Shown here: positions 42,158 to 50,948 of the stretch, piece after piece | Position numbering within the stretch: the stretch's first letter is position 1 | Layout: every line of letters starts with the position of its first letter | Assembly (NCBI RefSeq): GCF_011058315.1 | Contig: NZ_CP049298.1 | Coordinates: 3,038,001-3,102,000 of the forward strand | Direction of reading: 5' to 3' | Origin: Chryseobacterium sp. POL2 | GTDB taxonomy: Bacteria > Bacteroidota > Bacteroidia > Flavobacteriales > Weeksellaceae | DNA: 64,000 nucleotides | Made by a program: the position numbers and the translations under genes | Notes under the pieces: model-generated | What the model saw: the letters and a program-made list of their open reading frames with translations, nothing else | Told to the model about the DNA's origin: nothing | The model's database searches: none

Positions 42158-43552
42158 TTATTCTTTTATGAATTTTTGTTTGTATATATTTTTATTAGTA
42201 TTTAATATGATATTATAAACGCCTTTGGTAAGTTGGGATACATTGAATTTGCTAGCTTCGGGATTTTTATAAGAAAGTAGCAATTTGCCTGATATATCAT
42301 AGATACTTAGATTTTCAATCTTTTCGTTCGATAAATTGTTAATGTTTATTTCTGATTTTACAGGATTCGGATATATTGAAATTGTTTTTGATTGATTGTT
42401 TTCTACAGATAATTTTTCACCATAATTAAATTTATGTACAACGGTTTTACCTTGATAAGTTACTTCTAACTTCCATTCGCCGTTCGTATTAAACAAATTT
42501 GAAGGAAATGACCACCAGAAGTAAGACGCGGTATAGAAGATGTTGATATTCCCGAGTCTATTAGCTGCGATTGAGTTGTCTGGGCGTATAAGATTTAATG
42601 TGAAATTGGTGCCAGGTAACTGATCAGCAAGATAAACTATTCCATAAACCATTTCACCATTTCCAAAATTATTCTTAATAAAAGGTTCTTCAATATCAGG
42701 ACATGCTGTGTTGAAGTTTGGAATATTACTATGTGTTAATACGGCATTAATTTTAGGGTCTTGATAGGGTTTTTGATTTTCCCACCAAGAATTGTTTCCG
42801 GAAGCAAAATTATTGCAACTGCCTTGGTAAGTTTCTATTAGTTGATTGTTCACATTGTAAACTTCAAAATGTAAATGTGGTCCCGTGGAGTTACCAGAGC
42901 TACCAACAATACCAAGATACTCTCCTGCAGTAACAGTGGATCCTATAGGTTTGTTAGTAAGCGAATTTTTTTTCATATGTCCATACCAAGCAACACTTCC
43001 GTCAGAATGTTGAATATAGACAGCATTCCAGTCGCCACCAGAAAGACTACAATTACGATCATAATTGCCATCGCTTTTATAAATAATCGTGCCTTCAGCT
43101 GCTGCAACTATTTCAGCTTGATTATGTTCTTGTTGGTATTGTGGAAATGGCCATAAAAAAATATCAATCCCTTGGTGATTATAGCCATCCGCAGTGTCAT
43201 AAGTTCTGCTACCACAATTCCAGTCTAAAAGCTGGTTTGGATATAATGGATTATGATCGACATGCGCACTAATGCTCCATGCATTTTCGTATGGCGCACT
43301 TGAAGATTTTTGAACAGGCCAAATAAATTTTGGAGGTAATTTTGAAAGTGGTAGTAGATTTAATTTCCCTTCAGCTTTCAGCTTTTTTTGACTGGTCTTG
43401 ATGTCTCCCCAAATTTGACTATACTGGTTTTCAGTTAAACAAGCTTTTTTTTCTGAATTGAAAATATATTCGCCATGACCGCTTTTAATGGTTTGGGCAT
43501 GGGAGTAGATTAGTTGAAAAGTAATGAAGCTAATCATTAATTGTTTTTTCAT
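42158..43552 (-). CDS. Secreted M23 peptidase with T9SS sorting domain
   Basis: 464 residues. Signal peptide (1-19, ending HA-Q). The LytM/M23 zinc metallopeptidase core spans about 95-260, with metal ligands in GYNHQGIDIF (His-x3-Asp) and the HLHFEVY motif, plus GNSTGPHLHF. A beta-rich linker (about 265-380) is followed by a type A T9SS C-terminal domain (about 390-464: ISIYPNPVKSEININ, LTKGVYNIIL). Likely a secreted peptidoglycan or peptide endopeptidase. Convergent with tpiA across element A1. Confidence 0.93.
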   Translation of the reverse strand: MKKQLMISFITFQLIYSHAQTIKSGHGEYIFNSEKKACLTENQYSQIWGDIKTSQKKLKAEGKLNLLPLSKLPPKFIWPVQKSSSAPYENAWSISAHVDHNPLYPNQLLDWNCGSRTYDTADGYNHQGIDIFLWPFPQYQQEHNQAEIVAAAEGTIIYKSDGNYDRNCSLSGGDWNAVYIQHSDGSVAWYGHMKKNSLTNKPIGSTVTAGEYLGIVGSSGNSTGPHLHFEVYNVNNQLIETYQGSCNNFASGNNSWWENQKPYQDPKINAVLTHSNIPNFNTACPDIEEPFIKNNFGNGEMVYGIVYLADQLPGTNFTLNLIRPDNSIAANRLGNINIFYTASYFWWSFPSNLFNTNGEWKLEVTYQGKTVVHKFNYGEKLSVENNQSKTISIYPNPVKSEININNLSNEKIENLSIYDISGKLLLSYKNPEASKFNVSQLTKGVYNIILNTNKNIYKQKFIKE

Positions 43553-43642
43553 GGATGTTTTTTTGTTTAAAAGTTTTAAAATATATTTATAATAGCTGTT
43601 ATAGATTGTAAATATGTGATTTTTATTGCTGACATGTTTATC

Positions 43643-44944
43643 CTACTTAGAAACCAATTGATTTAATTGAAAAGCCAGTTCTTTCGTTAAATTTTTTCGG
43701 GAGAACTTTTCTATATTCGATTGGCTTTCGTTAGTTTGACTAGACTGCCATTGCGCGTATCGGTTGAGAACAAAATCTTTTATTTCTTCAACACTTTGAT
43801 AATCGAAATGTTGCCCAGATTGTGTTTCATTAAGTATGTGTTCTACATCGGCAGCTTTAGGCCCAATCGATAAAATAGAATTTCCTGTGGCCAGATATTC
43901 GAACAATTTTCCAGGAATTATACCGCGTGATTTTTCATCCGGGAAATTGGTGATTAGCAGAAGATCAGAATTTTGCATTTCCTCAAATGACTTTTGATGA
44001 GGCAAATAACCCAAATTCTGAATATTCTTATTTAATTTGCTTTTTTCAAAATCAACAGCGATTTTATCGTCTAATCGGCCAACGAATTTTAATTCAAAAT
44101 CATTTTTAAAATCAGGATTTGTTGCGACCAAATTTTCTAAAGCTTTCCATACATTTTCGGGGTTTCGAAGCTGTTCCAAAACGCCAATATAACTTAGCGT
44201 GAATTTTTTAGTTTTCGATTTCAAATCATTGCTCAACATATTATCAAAACCATTGGTAATACAAACCGCGTTGGCTCCTGATTTTTTAAAATTTTCGGCA
44301 TCGGTATAGCTTGTCGCAAGCGTCAAATCTGCCGTTTGGAAAACCGATTGTTCTAATTTCCGATGTTTTTCATCCGAAGATTTTGTAAGCTTCAGATGTT
44401 TATAATAGGAAATTTCCGTCCAAGGATCACGGAAATCTGCAATCCATTTGAGCTTTGGGATTTCTTTTTTCAGACCAAGTCCAATAAGGTGCAACGAGTG
44501 GGGTGGACCAGTTGTTACAATACAGTCAATATGATGTTCTTCAAGGTATTTTTTCAAAAACGAAATGGAAGGTTTTACCCAAAATTTTCTCGCATCTGGA
44601 ATGAAAAAATTTCCTCGTACAAAAATCGAAAGTTTCGACATCAAAGATTGATTTTTGCCCACATCGAACTGCCCAGCTTTAAATTTTTTATTGCCTTTGC
44701 TGAATTTTTCTGCCAATTGGTAAGGCTCCCAAATTTTGGTTCGTACAATTTCTATATTCTCAGGAATGTCTTTTAATAAAGTTTCGTCAACAATCGGGTA
44801 ACTAGGGTTTTCCGGCGTGTAGATAATGGGTTGCCATCCAAAGTGAGGAAGGTATTTCGAGAATTTTAGCCAACGCTGTACGCCTGGGCCGCCCGCAGGA
44901 GGCCAATAATAAGTGATAATTAATACTTTTTTTGAGATTTTCAT
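43643..44944 (-). CDS. GT4-type glycosyltransferase
   Basis: 433 residues from the ATG at 44944 (MKISKKVLIITYYWPPAGGPGVQRW); an upstream start at 44971 is less likely. GT-B fold: the N-terminal WPPAGGPGVQRWLKFSKYL, a middle TTGPPHSLHLIG with IADFRDPWTEI, and a C-terminal GRL...PHQKSFEEMQNSDLLL and IIPGKLFEYLATGNSIL with the donor-binding Glu. Probably transfers a sugar to a surface polysaccharide or lipid carrier; donor and acceptor unknown. Monocistronic. Confidence 0.9.
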   Translation of the reverse strand: MKISKKVLIITYYWPPAGGPGVQRWLKFSKYLPHFGWQPIIYTPENPSYPIVDETLLKDIPENIEIVRTKIWEPYQLAEKFSKGNKKFKAGQFDVGKNQSLMSKLSIFVRGNFFIPDARKFWVKPSISFLKKYLEEHHIDCIVTTGPPHSLHLIGLGLKKEIPKLKWIADFRDPWTEISYYKHLKLTKSSDEKHRKLEQSVFQTADLTLATSYTDAENFKKSGANAVCITNGFDNMLSNDLKSKTKKFTLSYIGVLEQLRNPENVWKALENLVATNPDFKNDFELKFVGRLDDKIAVDFEKSKLNKNIQNLGYLPHQKSFEEMQNSDLLLITNFPDEKSRGIIPGKLFEYLATGNSILSIGPKAADVEHILNETQSGQHFDYQSVEEIKDFVLNRYAQWQSSQTNESQSNIEKFSRKNLTKELAFQLNQLVSK

Positions 44945-45063
44945 TCCAAGATTGAGGCTTCGTAATATCAATTTGGTAAATTTACCTGTTTTTTGATATT
45001 GTCCCTAATTTAAACTTAAATATTAAAAATTTTTGGACTTTAAAATTATAAATAAGTTATTAA

Positions 45064-45630
45064 ATGCAGATGAATTATTTTTCCGATGAAAATTTTACAA
45101 AAAATAATTTTTTAGAAATTGTAAAAGCCGATTATGAGCAATGTGACTTCGTGGGTTGCGATTTTTCAGATTTTAATTTTTCGGGCTTCAAATTTTCACA
45201 ATGTCGTTTTGTCGATTGTAATTTGAGTCTTGCTAAATTGGGTGATACGGCTTTGCGCGAGGTTGAATTTCAGAATTGTAAAATGTTGGGTTTGCGATTT
45301 GAAGATTGCAATCAGTTTGGGTTTTCCATTGATGTGAAAATGTCACTGTTGACACATGCTTCTTTTTACCAAATGGATTTGAGAAAATGCCGTTTTGAGG
45401 AAACTGATTTTGAAGGCGTCGATTTTACGGAAGCTAATTTGGTTAAATTAAAATTTAATGACTGTAATTTCAAGGCTGCTATTTTTTTAAATTCAAATTT
45501 AGAGTCTGTAGATTTTGGGGAAGCCTTTAATTTTGTAATTAATCCAGAAGAAAATAATGTTAAAAAAGCGAAGTTTTCGCGAGAGAATGTTTTGGGATTA
45601 TTGCAACATTTGGATATTGTAATAAAATAA
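45064..45630 (+). CDS. Pentapeptide-repeat protein
   Basis: 188 residues, nearly all A(D/N)LxF-type repeats: CDFSDFNFSGFKFSQCRF, CKMLGLRFEDCNQFGF and CRFEETDFEGVDFTEANL. The centre position is mostly Phe or Leu. The protein folds as a right-handed quadrilateral beta-helix, with a small interruption (SIDVKMSLLTHASFY) as in Qnr/MfpA-like proteins. A role as a gyrase-binding DNA mimic is possible, but sequence alone does not show quinolone resistance. A hairpin terminator follows. Confidence 0.9.
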   Translation: MQMNYFSDENFTKNNFLEIVKADYEQCDFVGCDFSDFNFSGFKFSQCRFVDCNLSLAKLGDTALREVEFQNCKMLGLRFEDCNQFGFSIDVKMSLLTHASFYQMDLRKCRFEETDFEGVDFTEANLVKLKFNDCNFKAAIFLNSNLESVDFGEAFNFVINPEENNVKKAKFSRENVLGLLQHLDIVIK

Positions 45631-45631
45631 A

Positions 45632-45657
45632 AGCCGACAGACTTGCCGGCTCTTTTT
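45632..45657 (+). terminator. Terminator of the pentapeptide gene
   Basis: AGCCG (45632-45636) pairs with CGGCT (45647-45651), followed by CTTTTT; being palindromic it may also serve the convergent T9SS gene. Confidence 0.7.
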
Positions 45658-45668
45658 AATATTAATGT

Positions 45669-46643
45669 TTAATTTTTGATGAGTTTGGTTACTTTAATGT
45701 TTTTACCGTCGTTTATTTTTATCATATAAATACCATTTTTTAGATCGGATATTTTATATTCTTTTTCTAGTCCAAAAGATTTTACTAATCTTCCAGCTGT
45801 GTCATATAATTCTACTTTTGTATTTTTTGTTAAAGATTCCTCTGGCAGATTAAGTTTGAAATACTCTGTCGAAGGATTTGGATATATGCTGATGCGGCTG
45901 TCATACTGACGGATTTCTGAAGTACCTAGATCTGTTACAGTATAAGTGATAACAAATGGGAAATCTATATTTGCTCCGCTACCTCCATCAGCTAATTGTG
46001 CCCAAGATCCAGCATTACTTTGCATCGCATTCCAAGACGATTGGTCCAATACACCAGGAATTGTCACGGCTGGGAAAAATATACTGCCATCATTAGTTGC
46101 GTGTACTTGGTATTCTAGCCAATATGTGCCTGGTTGCAGCTCTCCAGAAAGATTAGCTCGTGTTTTCCAGATTTTCCGTGTAGTGCCAGAATTGTTATTG
46201 CCTATTCTGTACATTTTTGCGTCTTGGCTTGCAGAGGCGTTATATACATTAGTTGTCATATTGCCTATAACCACTGTTCCAGTATCTGGAGCATTGTTTA
46301 AAATTTGCATTCTCATATTATCAATAGGAGGCGTGCTAGCATTATAACCAGTTTGATAAAGAAAAACGTCAACAGAACTTATGGTCCATTTTTCTCCTGC
46401 TGGAACTGTGAAATCGTCTGCAAGTTTAAAATCGGCACCTGTGCTGCTGTAAATTCCACCAGTTCCTAGTGTGGTGTTTGTAAGACCACCAACACTTTGT
46501 AGCTCGCTCCATGTGTAACCTGTTGGCGCAGTCGAGCCACCGTTAGATGTAGTGTTTCCTGTGCTAATGTCTCCATTAGAGAAGCTTTGTGCGCCCAATG
46601 ATAAGCTTAATAAAGCAATTGTAGAGAGTAAAGTTTTTTTCAT
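45669..46643 (-). CDS. T9SS-secreted protein of unknown function
   Basis: 324 residues. Signal peptide (1-18, LSLGAQS). A beta-rich region (about 30-235) contains KLADDFTVPAGEKWTI and GTYWLEYQVHATNDG, resembling a jelly-roll domain without known active-site residues. A type A T9SS sorting domain (about 250-324) has ISIYPNPSTEYFKL and LKNGIYMIKI. A TACATTTG box (46670-46677) lies upstream. Convergent with the pentapeptide gene. Confidence 0.85.
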   Translation of the reverse strand: MKKTLLSTIALLSLSLGAQSFSNGDISTGNTTSNGGSTAPTGYTWSELQSVGGLTNTTLGTGGIYSSTGADFKLADDFTVPAGEKWTISSVDVFLYQTGYNASTPPIDNMRMQILNNAPDTGTVVIGNMTTNVYNASASQDAKMYRIGNNNSGTTRKIWKTRANLSGELQPGTYWLEYQVHATNDGSIFFPAVTIPGVLDQSSWNAMQSNAGSWAQLADGGSGANIDFPFVITYTVTDLGTSEIRQYDSRISIYPNPSTEYFKLNLPEESLTKNTKVELYDTAGRLVKSFGLEKEYKISDLKNGIYMIKINDGKNIKVTKLIKN

Positions 46644-46669
46644 GTGATTTTGATTTTAGAATTGTATAT

Positions 46670-46677
46670 CAAATGTA
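46670..46677 (-). promoter_or_regulatory. -7 box of the 324-residue T9SS gene
   Basis: TACATTTG on the minus strand, 26 bp upstream of the ATG at 46643. Confidence 0.5.
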
Positions 46678-46765
46678 AATATTTGTTACATATGTTGTAT
46701 TTATTATTTAAAATAATTATTAAATGCGTTATTGTTATAGATAATTATTATAATATTGTTATTTT

Positions 46766-46773
46766 TAAATTTG
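46766..46773 (+). promoter_or_regulatory. -7 box of ggt
   Basis: TAAATTTG, 9 nt before the ATG at 46783 and 18 nt before the in-frame ATG at 46792. The second ATG would leave a normal short leader. Confidence 0.5.
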
Positions 46774-46782
46774 TTTTAAATA

Positions 46783-48483
46783 ATGAATAAAATGAAATTT
46801 AAATTAATTATAGCAGTTACACTTCTTTGTTTTGAAGGAGCTTCTGGACAGTTTACCGATATTAACATTATAAAAGAAGTTAAAGTCAAACAGAAAGGTG
46901 TTGTTGTTTCGGCGCATCCTTTGGCAAGCGAAATGGGCGCCAAAATTCTGAAGCAAGGCGGTAATGCTTTTGATGCGGTTATTGCAACCCAATTGGCTTT
47001 GGCTGTGGTTTATCCTCAAGCTGGAAATATTGGCGGTGGTGGTTTTTTGGTGGCAACAACCAAAGATGGAAAAAAAATCGCCCTAGACTTTCGGGAAACC
47101 GCGCCTGCAAAAGCATCTTTCGATATGTATTGGGACAAAAATGGAAATGCTGATACAGATCTTTCTCAAAATGGGAGATTAGCGGTTGGGGTGCCAGGAA
47201 GTATCTCCGGAATGTTTGCAAGCATGCCTTATGCCAAATTGAGTTTTGATAAATTAATTCAACCAGCTATTGATTTGGCTGAGCAGGGTTTTGCAATTAC
47301 AGAGCAAGAAGCCGACTTGCTTAATATGTATAAAGAAGAGTTTTTAAAACATAATAAAAATCAAACCGTTTTTGTTAAAAATGAATCTTGGAAAGCTGGC
47401 GATATTCTTATTCAAAAAGAATTAGCTGAAACGTTGAAACGTATTCAGAACAATGGTGAGAAGGAGTTTTATGAAGGCCAAACAGCCCAAATGATTGTTA
47501 ACGAAATGAAACTGGGAAACGGAATTGTTTCTTTGACTGATCTTAAAAATTATAAAACCAAAGAACGAAAACCTCTTGTTTTTGATTATAAAGGTCACAA
47601 GGTTGTCGCCATGCCTTTGCCTTCCAGTGGCGGAATTTTACTAGCGCAAATGCTGAAAATGTACAGCTATGCCAATATCAAAAATCCACAGCAAAACGCC
47701 ATAGAAGCAGTGCAGCCTATGATAGAAGCAGAGCGTCGCGCTTATGCCGACCGCGCAGAATACATGGGCGATCCAGATTTTATTAATGACCAAACGGCCA
47801 TGCTAATTAGTGATGCTTATCTCAAAAATCGTTGGAAATCCTATCATCCTAATAAAGCGACGCCAAGCAAAAATGTTGGCGAAATTATGGAACAACAACA
47901 AGAAAGTACCGAGACAACACATATCTCTATTTTGGATAAAGAAGGCAATGCTGTTTCGGTAACGACAACGCTAAATGGACTTTATGGAAGTAGAACTGTT
48001 GTTTCTGGAGCTGGTTTTTTCTTGAATAACGAAATGGATGATTTTTCTATAAAACCGGGCGTTCCCAATATGTATGGCGCAGTAGGAGGAGAAGCTAATG
48101 CTATTAAAGCAGGTAAAAGAATGTTGTCATCTATGGCGCCAACTATTTTGCTTAAAAATAATAAAGTCAAAATGGTGGTAGGTACACCCGGTGGAACGAC
48201 TATTCCGACTTCTGTATTCCAGGCGATTGTTGCAGTTGTGGATTTTGGACTAAATGCCAACTTTGCAGTCAATGCTCCAAAACTCCATCACCAATGGTTG
48301 CCAGAGACGGTTGCTGTTGAAAAGAATTTTCCTGAAACCACTGTGAAATCTCTTGAGAAAATGGGTTACAAAATAGAACGTCGCAGCCAGATTGGTAGAA
48401 CAGAGATGATTTTGGTAGATGATAATAATAACATCCACGCTGTTGCAGATGGTCGTGGCGACGATTCTGTCGGGCTAGAATAA
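46783..48483 (+). CDS. ggt: Gamma-glutamyltransferase
   Basis: 566 residues; start at 46783 or at the second ATG (46792). Signal peptide (to about residue 22), so periplasmic. A precursor that cleaves itself before the catalytic Thr in ESTETTHISILDKEGNAVSV (Thr of TTHISI). Substrate-site motifs include GNIGGGGFLV, FRETAPA, GSRTVVSGAGFFLNNEMDDFS, SSMAPTILL and GTPGGTTIPT. Transfers or hydrolyses gamma-glutamyl groups, for example of glutathione. Monocistronic. Confidence 0.96.
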   Translation: MNKMKFKLIIAVTLLCFEGASGQFTDINIIKEVKVKQKGVVVSAHPLASEMGAKILKQGGNAFDAVIATQLALAVVYPQAGNIGGGGFLVATTKDGKKIALDFRETAPAKASFDMYWDKNGNADTDLSQNGRLAVGVPGSISGMFASMPYAKLSFDKLIQPAIDLAEQGFAITEQEADLLNMYKEEFLKHNKNQTVFVKNESWKAGDILIQKELAETLKRIQNNGEKEFYEGQTAQMIVNEMKLGNGIVSLTDLKNYKTKERKPLVFDYKGHKVVAMPLPSSGGILLAQMLKMYSYANIKNPQQNAIEAVQPMIEAERRAYADRAEYMGDPDFINDQTAMLISDAYLKNRWKSYHPNKATPSKNVGEIMEQQQESTETTHISILDKEGNAVSVTTTLNGLYGSRTVVSGAGFFLNNEMDDFSIKPGVPNMYGAVGGEANAIKAGKRMLSSMAPTILLKNNKVKMVVGTPGGTTIPTSVFQAIVAVVDFGLNANFAVNAPKLHHQWLPETVAVEKNFPETTVKSLEKMGYKIERRSQIGRTEMILVDDNNNIHAVADGRGDDSVGLE

Positions 48484-48569
48484 TTTTTTTAAAGTTTTAA
48501 AAAATTGGTTCGTAGGAAAATTCGGGTTGTTTTTTATTAAGCATAAATTTATTTTCAAAGCATTATCCG

Positions 48570-48577
48570 TATTTTTG
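48570..48577 (+). promoter_or_regulatory. -7 box of prmA
   Basis: TATTTTTG, 17 bp upstream of the ATG at 48595. Confidence 0.55.
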
Positions 48578-48594
48578 TATTTTAAAATCAAAAT

Positions 48595-49422
48595 ATGACA
48601 TCGTACTTAGAATTTACTTTCAAAATAAAACCTGCTCAACCTTGGAGTGAGATATTAATGGCAGAACTTATCGGCATTGGCTTCGATAGTTTTACGGAAG
48701 AGCACGACGGGATTTTGGCTTATATCCAAGAAGATTTATATAACGAAGAAGAATTAAAAACTTTAAACCTTCTTAATTCTCCTGACGTTGAAATTTCTTA
48801 TGAATATAAGACAATGCCAAATATCAACTGGAACGAAGAGTGGGAAAAGAATTTTACGCCCATCAATATTGATGATAAAGTTTTGATTCGCGCGGAGTTT
48901 CATGAAAGTCAAAATTTGCCTTACGAAATTATCATTCAGCCCAAAATGTCTTTTGGTACGGGACATCATGCGACAACGCATTTGATGATTCAGCAGATGT
49001 ATGATATGGACTTCGAGGATAAAAAAGTGCTTGATATGGGTTGCGGAACATCGGTATTAGCGATTTTTGCAAAACAAAGAGGCGCTGGCGATACTTTGGC
49101 TATCGATATTGATGAATGGTCGGTAGAAAATTCACACGAAAATGCAGAGCGCAATAATGTTGAGCTAAGAATAGAGTTGGGGACAGCTGATAATCTTGGA
49201 AAAGAGAAATTCGATATTATTTTAGCGAATATCAACCGTAATATTTTGATTTCGGATATTCCAACTTATGTAGCAGATCTTAACGAGGGTGGCGAATTGT
49301 TGTTATCAGGGCTTTGTTTCTTTGATGTTGACGATATTTTGGAGGTTTGTAAAGAGCAAAATTTAACTTTGGAAAAACAAATACAACGAGAAGAATGGGT
49401 AAGTCTTCTTTTGAAAAAATAA
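48595..49422 (+). CDS. prmA: Ribosomal protein L11 methyltransferase
   Basis: 275 residues. Methylates uL11 with SAM. The N-terminal recognition domain (YLEFTFKIKPAQPWSEIL) is followed by MSFGTGHHATTHLM (about 117-130), VLDMGCGTSVLAIFAKQRGA and IILANINRNIL, the usual PrmA motifs. Followed 14 bp past the stop by element A2, convergent with the ABC permease. Confidence 0.96.
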   Translation: MTSYLEFTFKIKPAQPWSEILMAELIGIGFDSFTEEHDGILAYIQEDLYNEEELKTLNLLNSPDVEISYEYKTMPNINWNEEWEKNFTPINIDDKVLIRAEFHESQNLPYEIIIQPKMSFGTGHHATTHLMIQQMYDMDFEDKKVLDMGCGTSVLAIFAKQRGAGDTLAIDIDEWSVENSHENAERNNVELRIELGTADNLGKEKFDIILANINRNILISDIPTYVADLNEGGELLLSGLCFFDVDDILEVCKEQNLTLEKQIQREEWVSLLLKK

Positions 49423-49436
49423 AATAGCAACTTTCC

Positions 49437-49608
49437 CAAATTTGCGTGAGGGCGAAGCGCATTGTTGGAGCTCGTCTATAAGGCACGGCGGCGAGCGAAG
49501 CCGATGCCGTGCCTTATTGACAGCGACTGCGCGTAGACCGACCTCTAAAATCCAAAAATCGCGGACGACTTTGTCGTCCGCGATTTTTGGATTTTAGAGG
49601 GCACGCCC
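49437..49608 (+). repeat. Modular GC-rich element, family A, copy 2
   Basis: Block A (49437-49475; GCGTGAGGGCGAAGCGCATT, GGAGCTCGT), module 1 (ATAAGGCACGGC at 49478-49489 pairing with GCCGTGCCTTAT at 49506-49517), block B (49521-49543; AGCGACTGCGCG, GACCGACC), module 2 (a 28-bp perfect hairpin, 49542-49600), block C (49599-49608; GGCACGCCC). Same block order as 41917-42111, with different modules. It lies between the convergent prmA and ABC permease genes. Confidence 0.8.
49542..49600. terminator. 28-bp perfect hairpin in element A2
   Basis: Arms 49542-49569 and 49573-49600 are exact reverse complements around TTT. The core CGCGGACGAC/GTCGTCCGCG is flanked by AAAAAT/ATTTTT, so it can terminate in both directions. 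Confidence 0.8.
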
Positions 49609-49612
49609 CAAT

Positions 49613-50926
49613 TTATTTCGTTCTAATCCATTTCCAAAGTTCCTTTGCGGTGGCTTTGTTTCCGTACATTAAGATTCCGATTCTATAGATTTTGGCAGCT
49701 ACAAAAACCATGAAAAGTGTTGAAGCAATTAGTAATGAAATTGATAAAACAATCTGCCAAACAGGAACACCAAAAGGAATTCTTGCTACCATGGCGACCG
49801 GTGAAGTGAAGGGAATAATCGATAGCCAAAATCCAAGTGGGCCATCTGGATTATTGAAAATCGTGAAACTTCCGTACATGCCTAACATGAGTGGCATAAT
49901 GGCAAATAGCGTGAATTGTTGTGTTTCGGTTTCGTTGTCAACAGCTGAGCCAATTGCCGCGTACATGGAACTGTAAAAGATATATCCAAATAAGAAAAAC
50001 AATATAAATACGACGATGATAAGCCCAAAATTCATATCCAGCAAGGTGTGTGAAACTTGCGCGATAATCTGCTGAACATCCATGTTGTTCATCGTGTCTT
50101 CGGCTTGAGCTGGTAAATTGCCTTGCATTGCCGAAAATCCTGTGTTAAGGAACAATGCTGAGGTTACGAACATTGCAATCCAAATGATAAACTGCGTTAA
50201 AGCAACCAATGTAACGCCAATGATTTTTCCCATCATCAATTCAAAAGGTTTTACCGATGAGATGATAATCTCGACAACGCGGTTGTTTTTTTCTTCCAAA
50301 ACACTGCGCATCACCCGAACGCCATAAATAATAATGAACATAAATGTTGCATAGACCAAAACCATGCTTAGCCCTGTTTTGATGCCGAAAGCTAAGTCGT
50401 TGTCGGGTTTGTTATTTTCGGCGATGTTTTGCGTGGTAATTTTGAAACCAGCGTTGAGGTTTACGATTTGATTTTCTGAAAGGCCCAGTTGTTTAATTTT
50501 TTCTTTTTTCAGAATATCACTTAGATCATTGTTAATGGCGTTTTTGGCGTCCATTCCGATTTTTTTGTTGGTTAACAATTTAGTGGTACTTTCCAGCGAA
50601 TTGTAATTGTTGTCTTTAACTTCTGGGATGATTAAAAGACCGTCGATGCCTTCCATCTCTTTCAAAGCGTTTGTTAAAGCTGTTTCCGTGGAAGTCGGAA
50701 CAAAGGTATAGGTGATGTCTTTAGAAGATTTTAGTTGTTTGTTAAAAATGCCACTTTTGTCAATAACGTTGAAGTGGTATTCGGATTCGTTGGCTTTAAA
50801 CATAAAAGCAATCAAAGCACCAAATCCAATCATTAAAAGTGGTGCTAAAATTGTTAAAATAATAAAAGATTTTTTCTTAACCTGCGTAAGAAATTCTCTT
50901 TTGGTGATGAGTATAATGTTTTTCAT
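49613..50926 (-). CDS. ABC-2-type exporter permease
   Basis: 437 residues. An N-terminal helix (about 20-40; KSFIILTILAPLLMIGFGALIAF) is followed by a large extracytoplasmic domain (about 45-175). Five further helices follow (about 185-205, 235-260, 305-330, 345-365, 400-425), giving the NatB/ABC-2 layout. LEEKNNRVVEIIISSVKPFELMMGK is the typical coupling motif. Paired with the ATPase gene 22 bp upstream. Substrate unknown; Na+ efflux by NatAB homology is only one option. Confidence 0.92.
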   Translation of the reverse strand: MKNIILITKREFLTQVKKKSFIILTILAPLLMIGFGALIAFMFKANESEYHFNVIDKSGIFNKQLKSSKDITYTFVPTSTETALTNALKEMEGIDGLLIIPEVKDNNYNSLESTTKLLTNKKIGMDAKNAINNDLSDILKKEKIKQLGLSENQIVNLNAGFKITTQNIAENNKPDNDLAFGIKTGLSMVLVYATFMFIIIYGVRVMRSVLEEKNNRVVEIIISSVKPFELMMGKIIGVTLVALTQFIIWIAMFVTSALFLNTGFSAMQGNLPAQAEDTMNNMDVQQIIAQVSHTLLDMNFGLIIVVFILFFLFGYIFYSSMYAAIGSAVDNETETQQFTLFAIMPLMLGMYGSFTIFNNPDGPLGFWLSIIPFTSPVAMVARIPFGVPVWQIVLSISLLIASTLFMVFVAAKIYRIGILMYGNKATAKELWKWIRTK

Positions 50927-50948
50927 TGTATCAGATTTGATGAGGGAA

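Noticed and set aside
45064-45630. Quinolone-resistance (Qnr) call for the pentapeptide protein
   Set aside because: The fold is shared by many unrelated proteins; no feature specific to Qnr can be established by eye.
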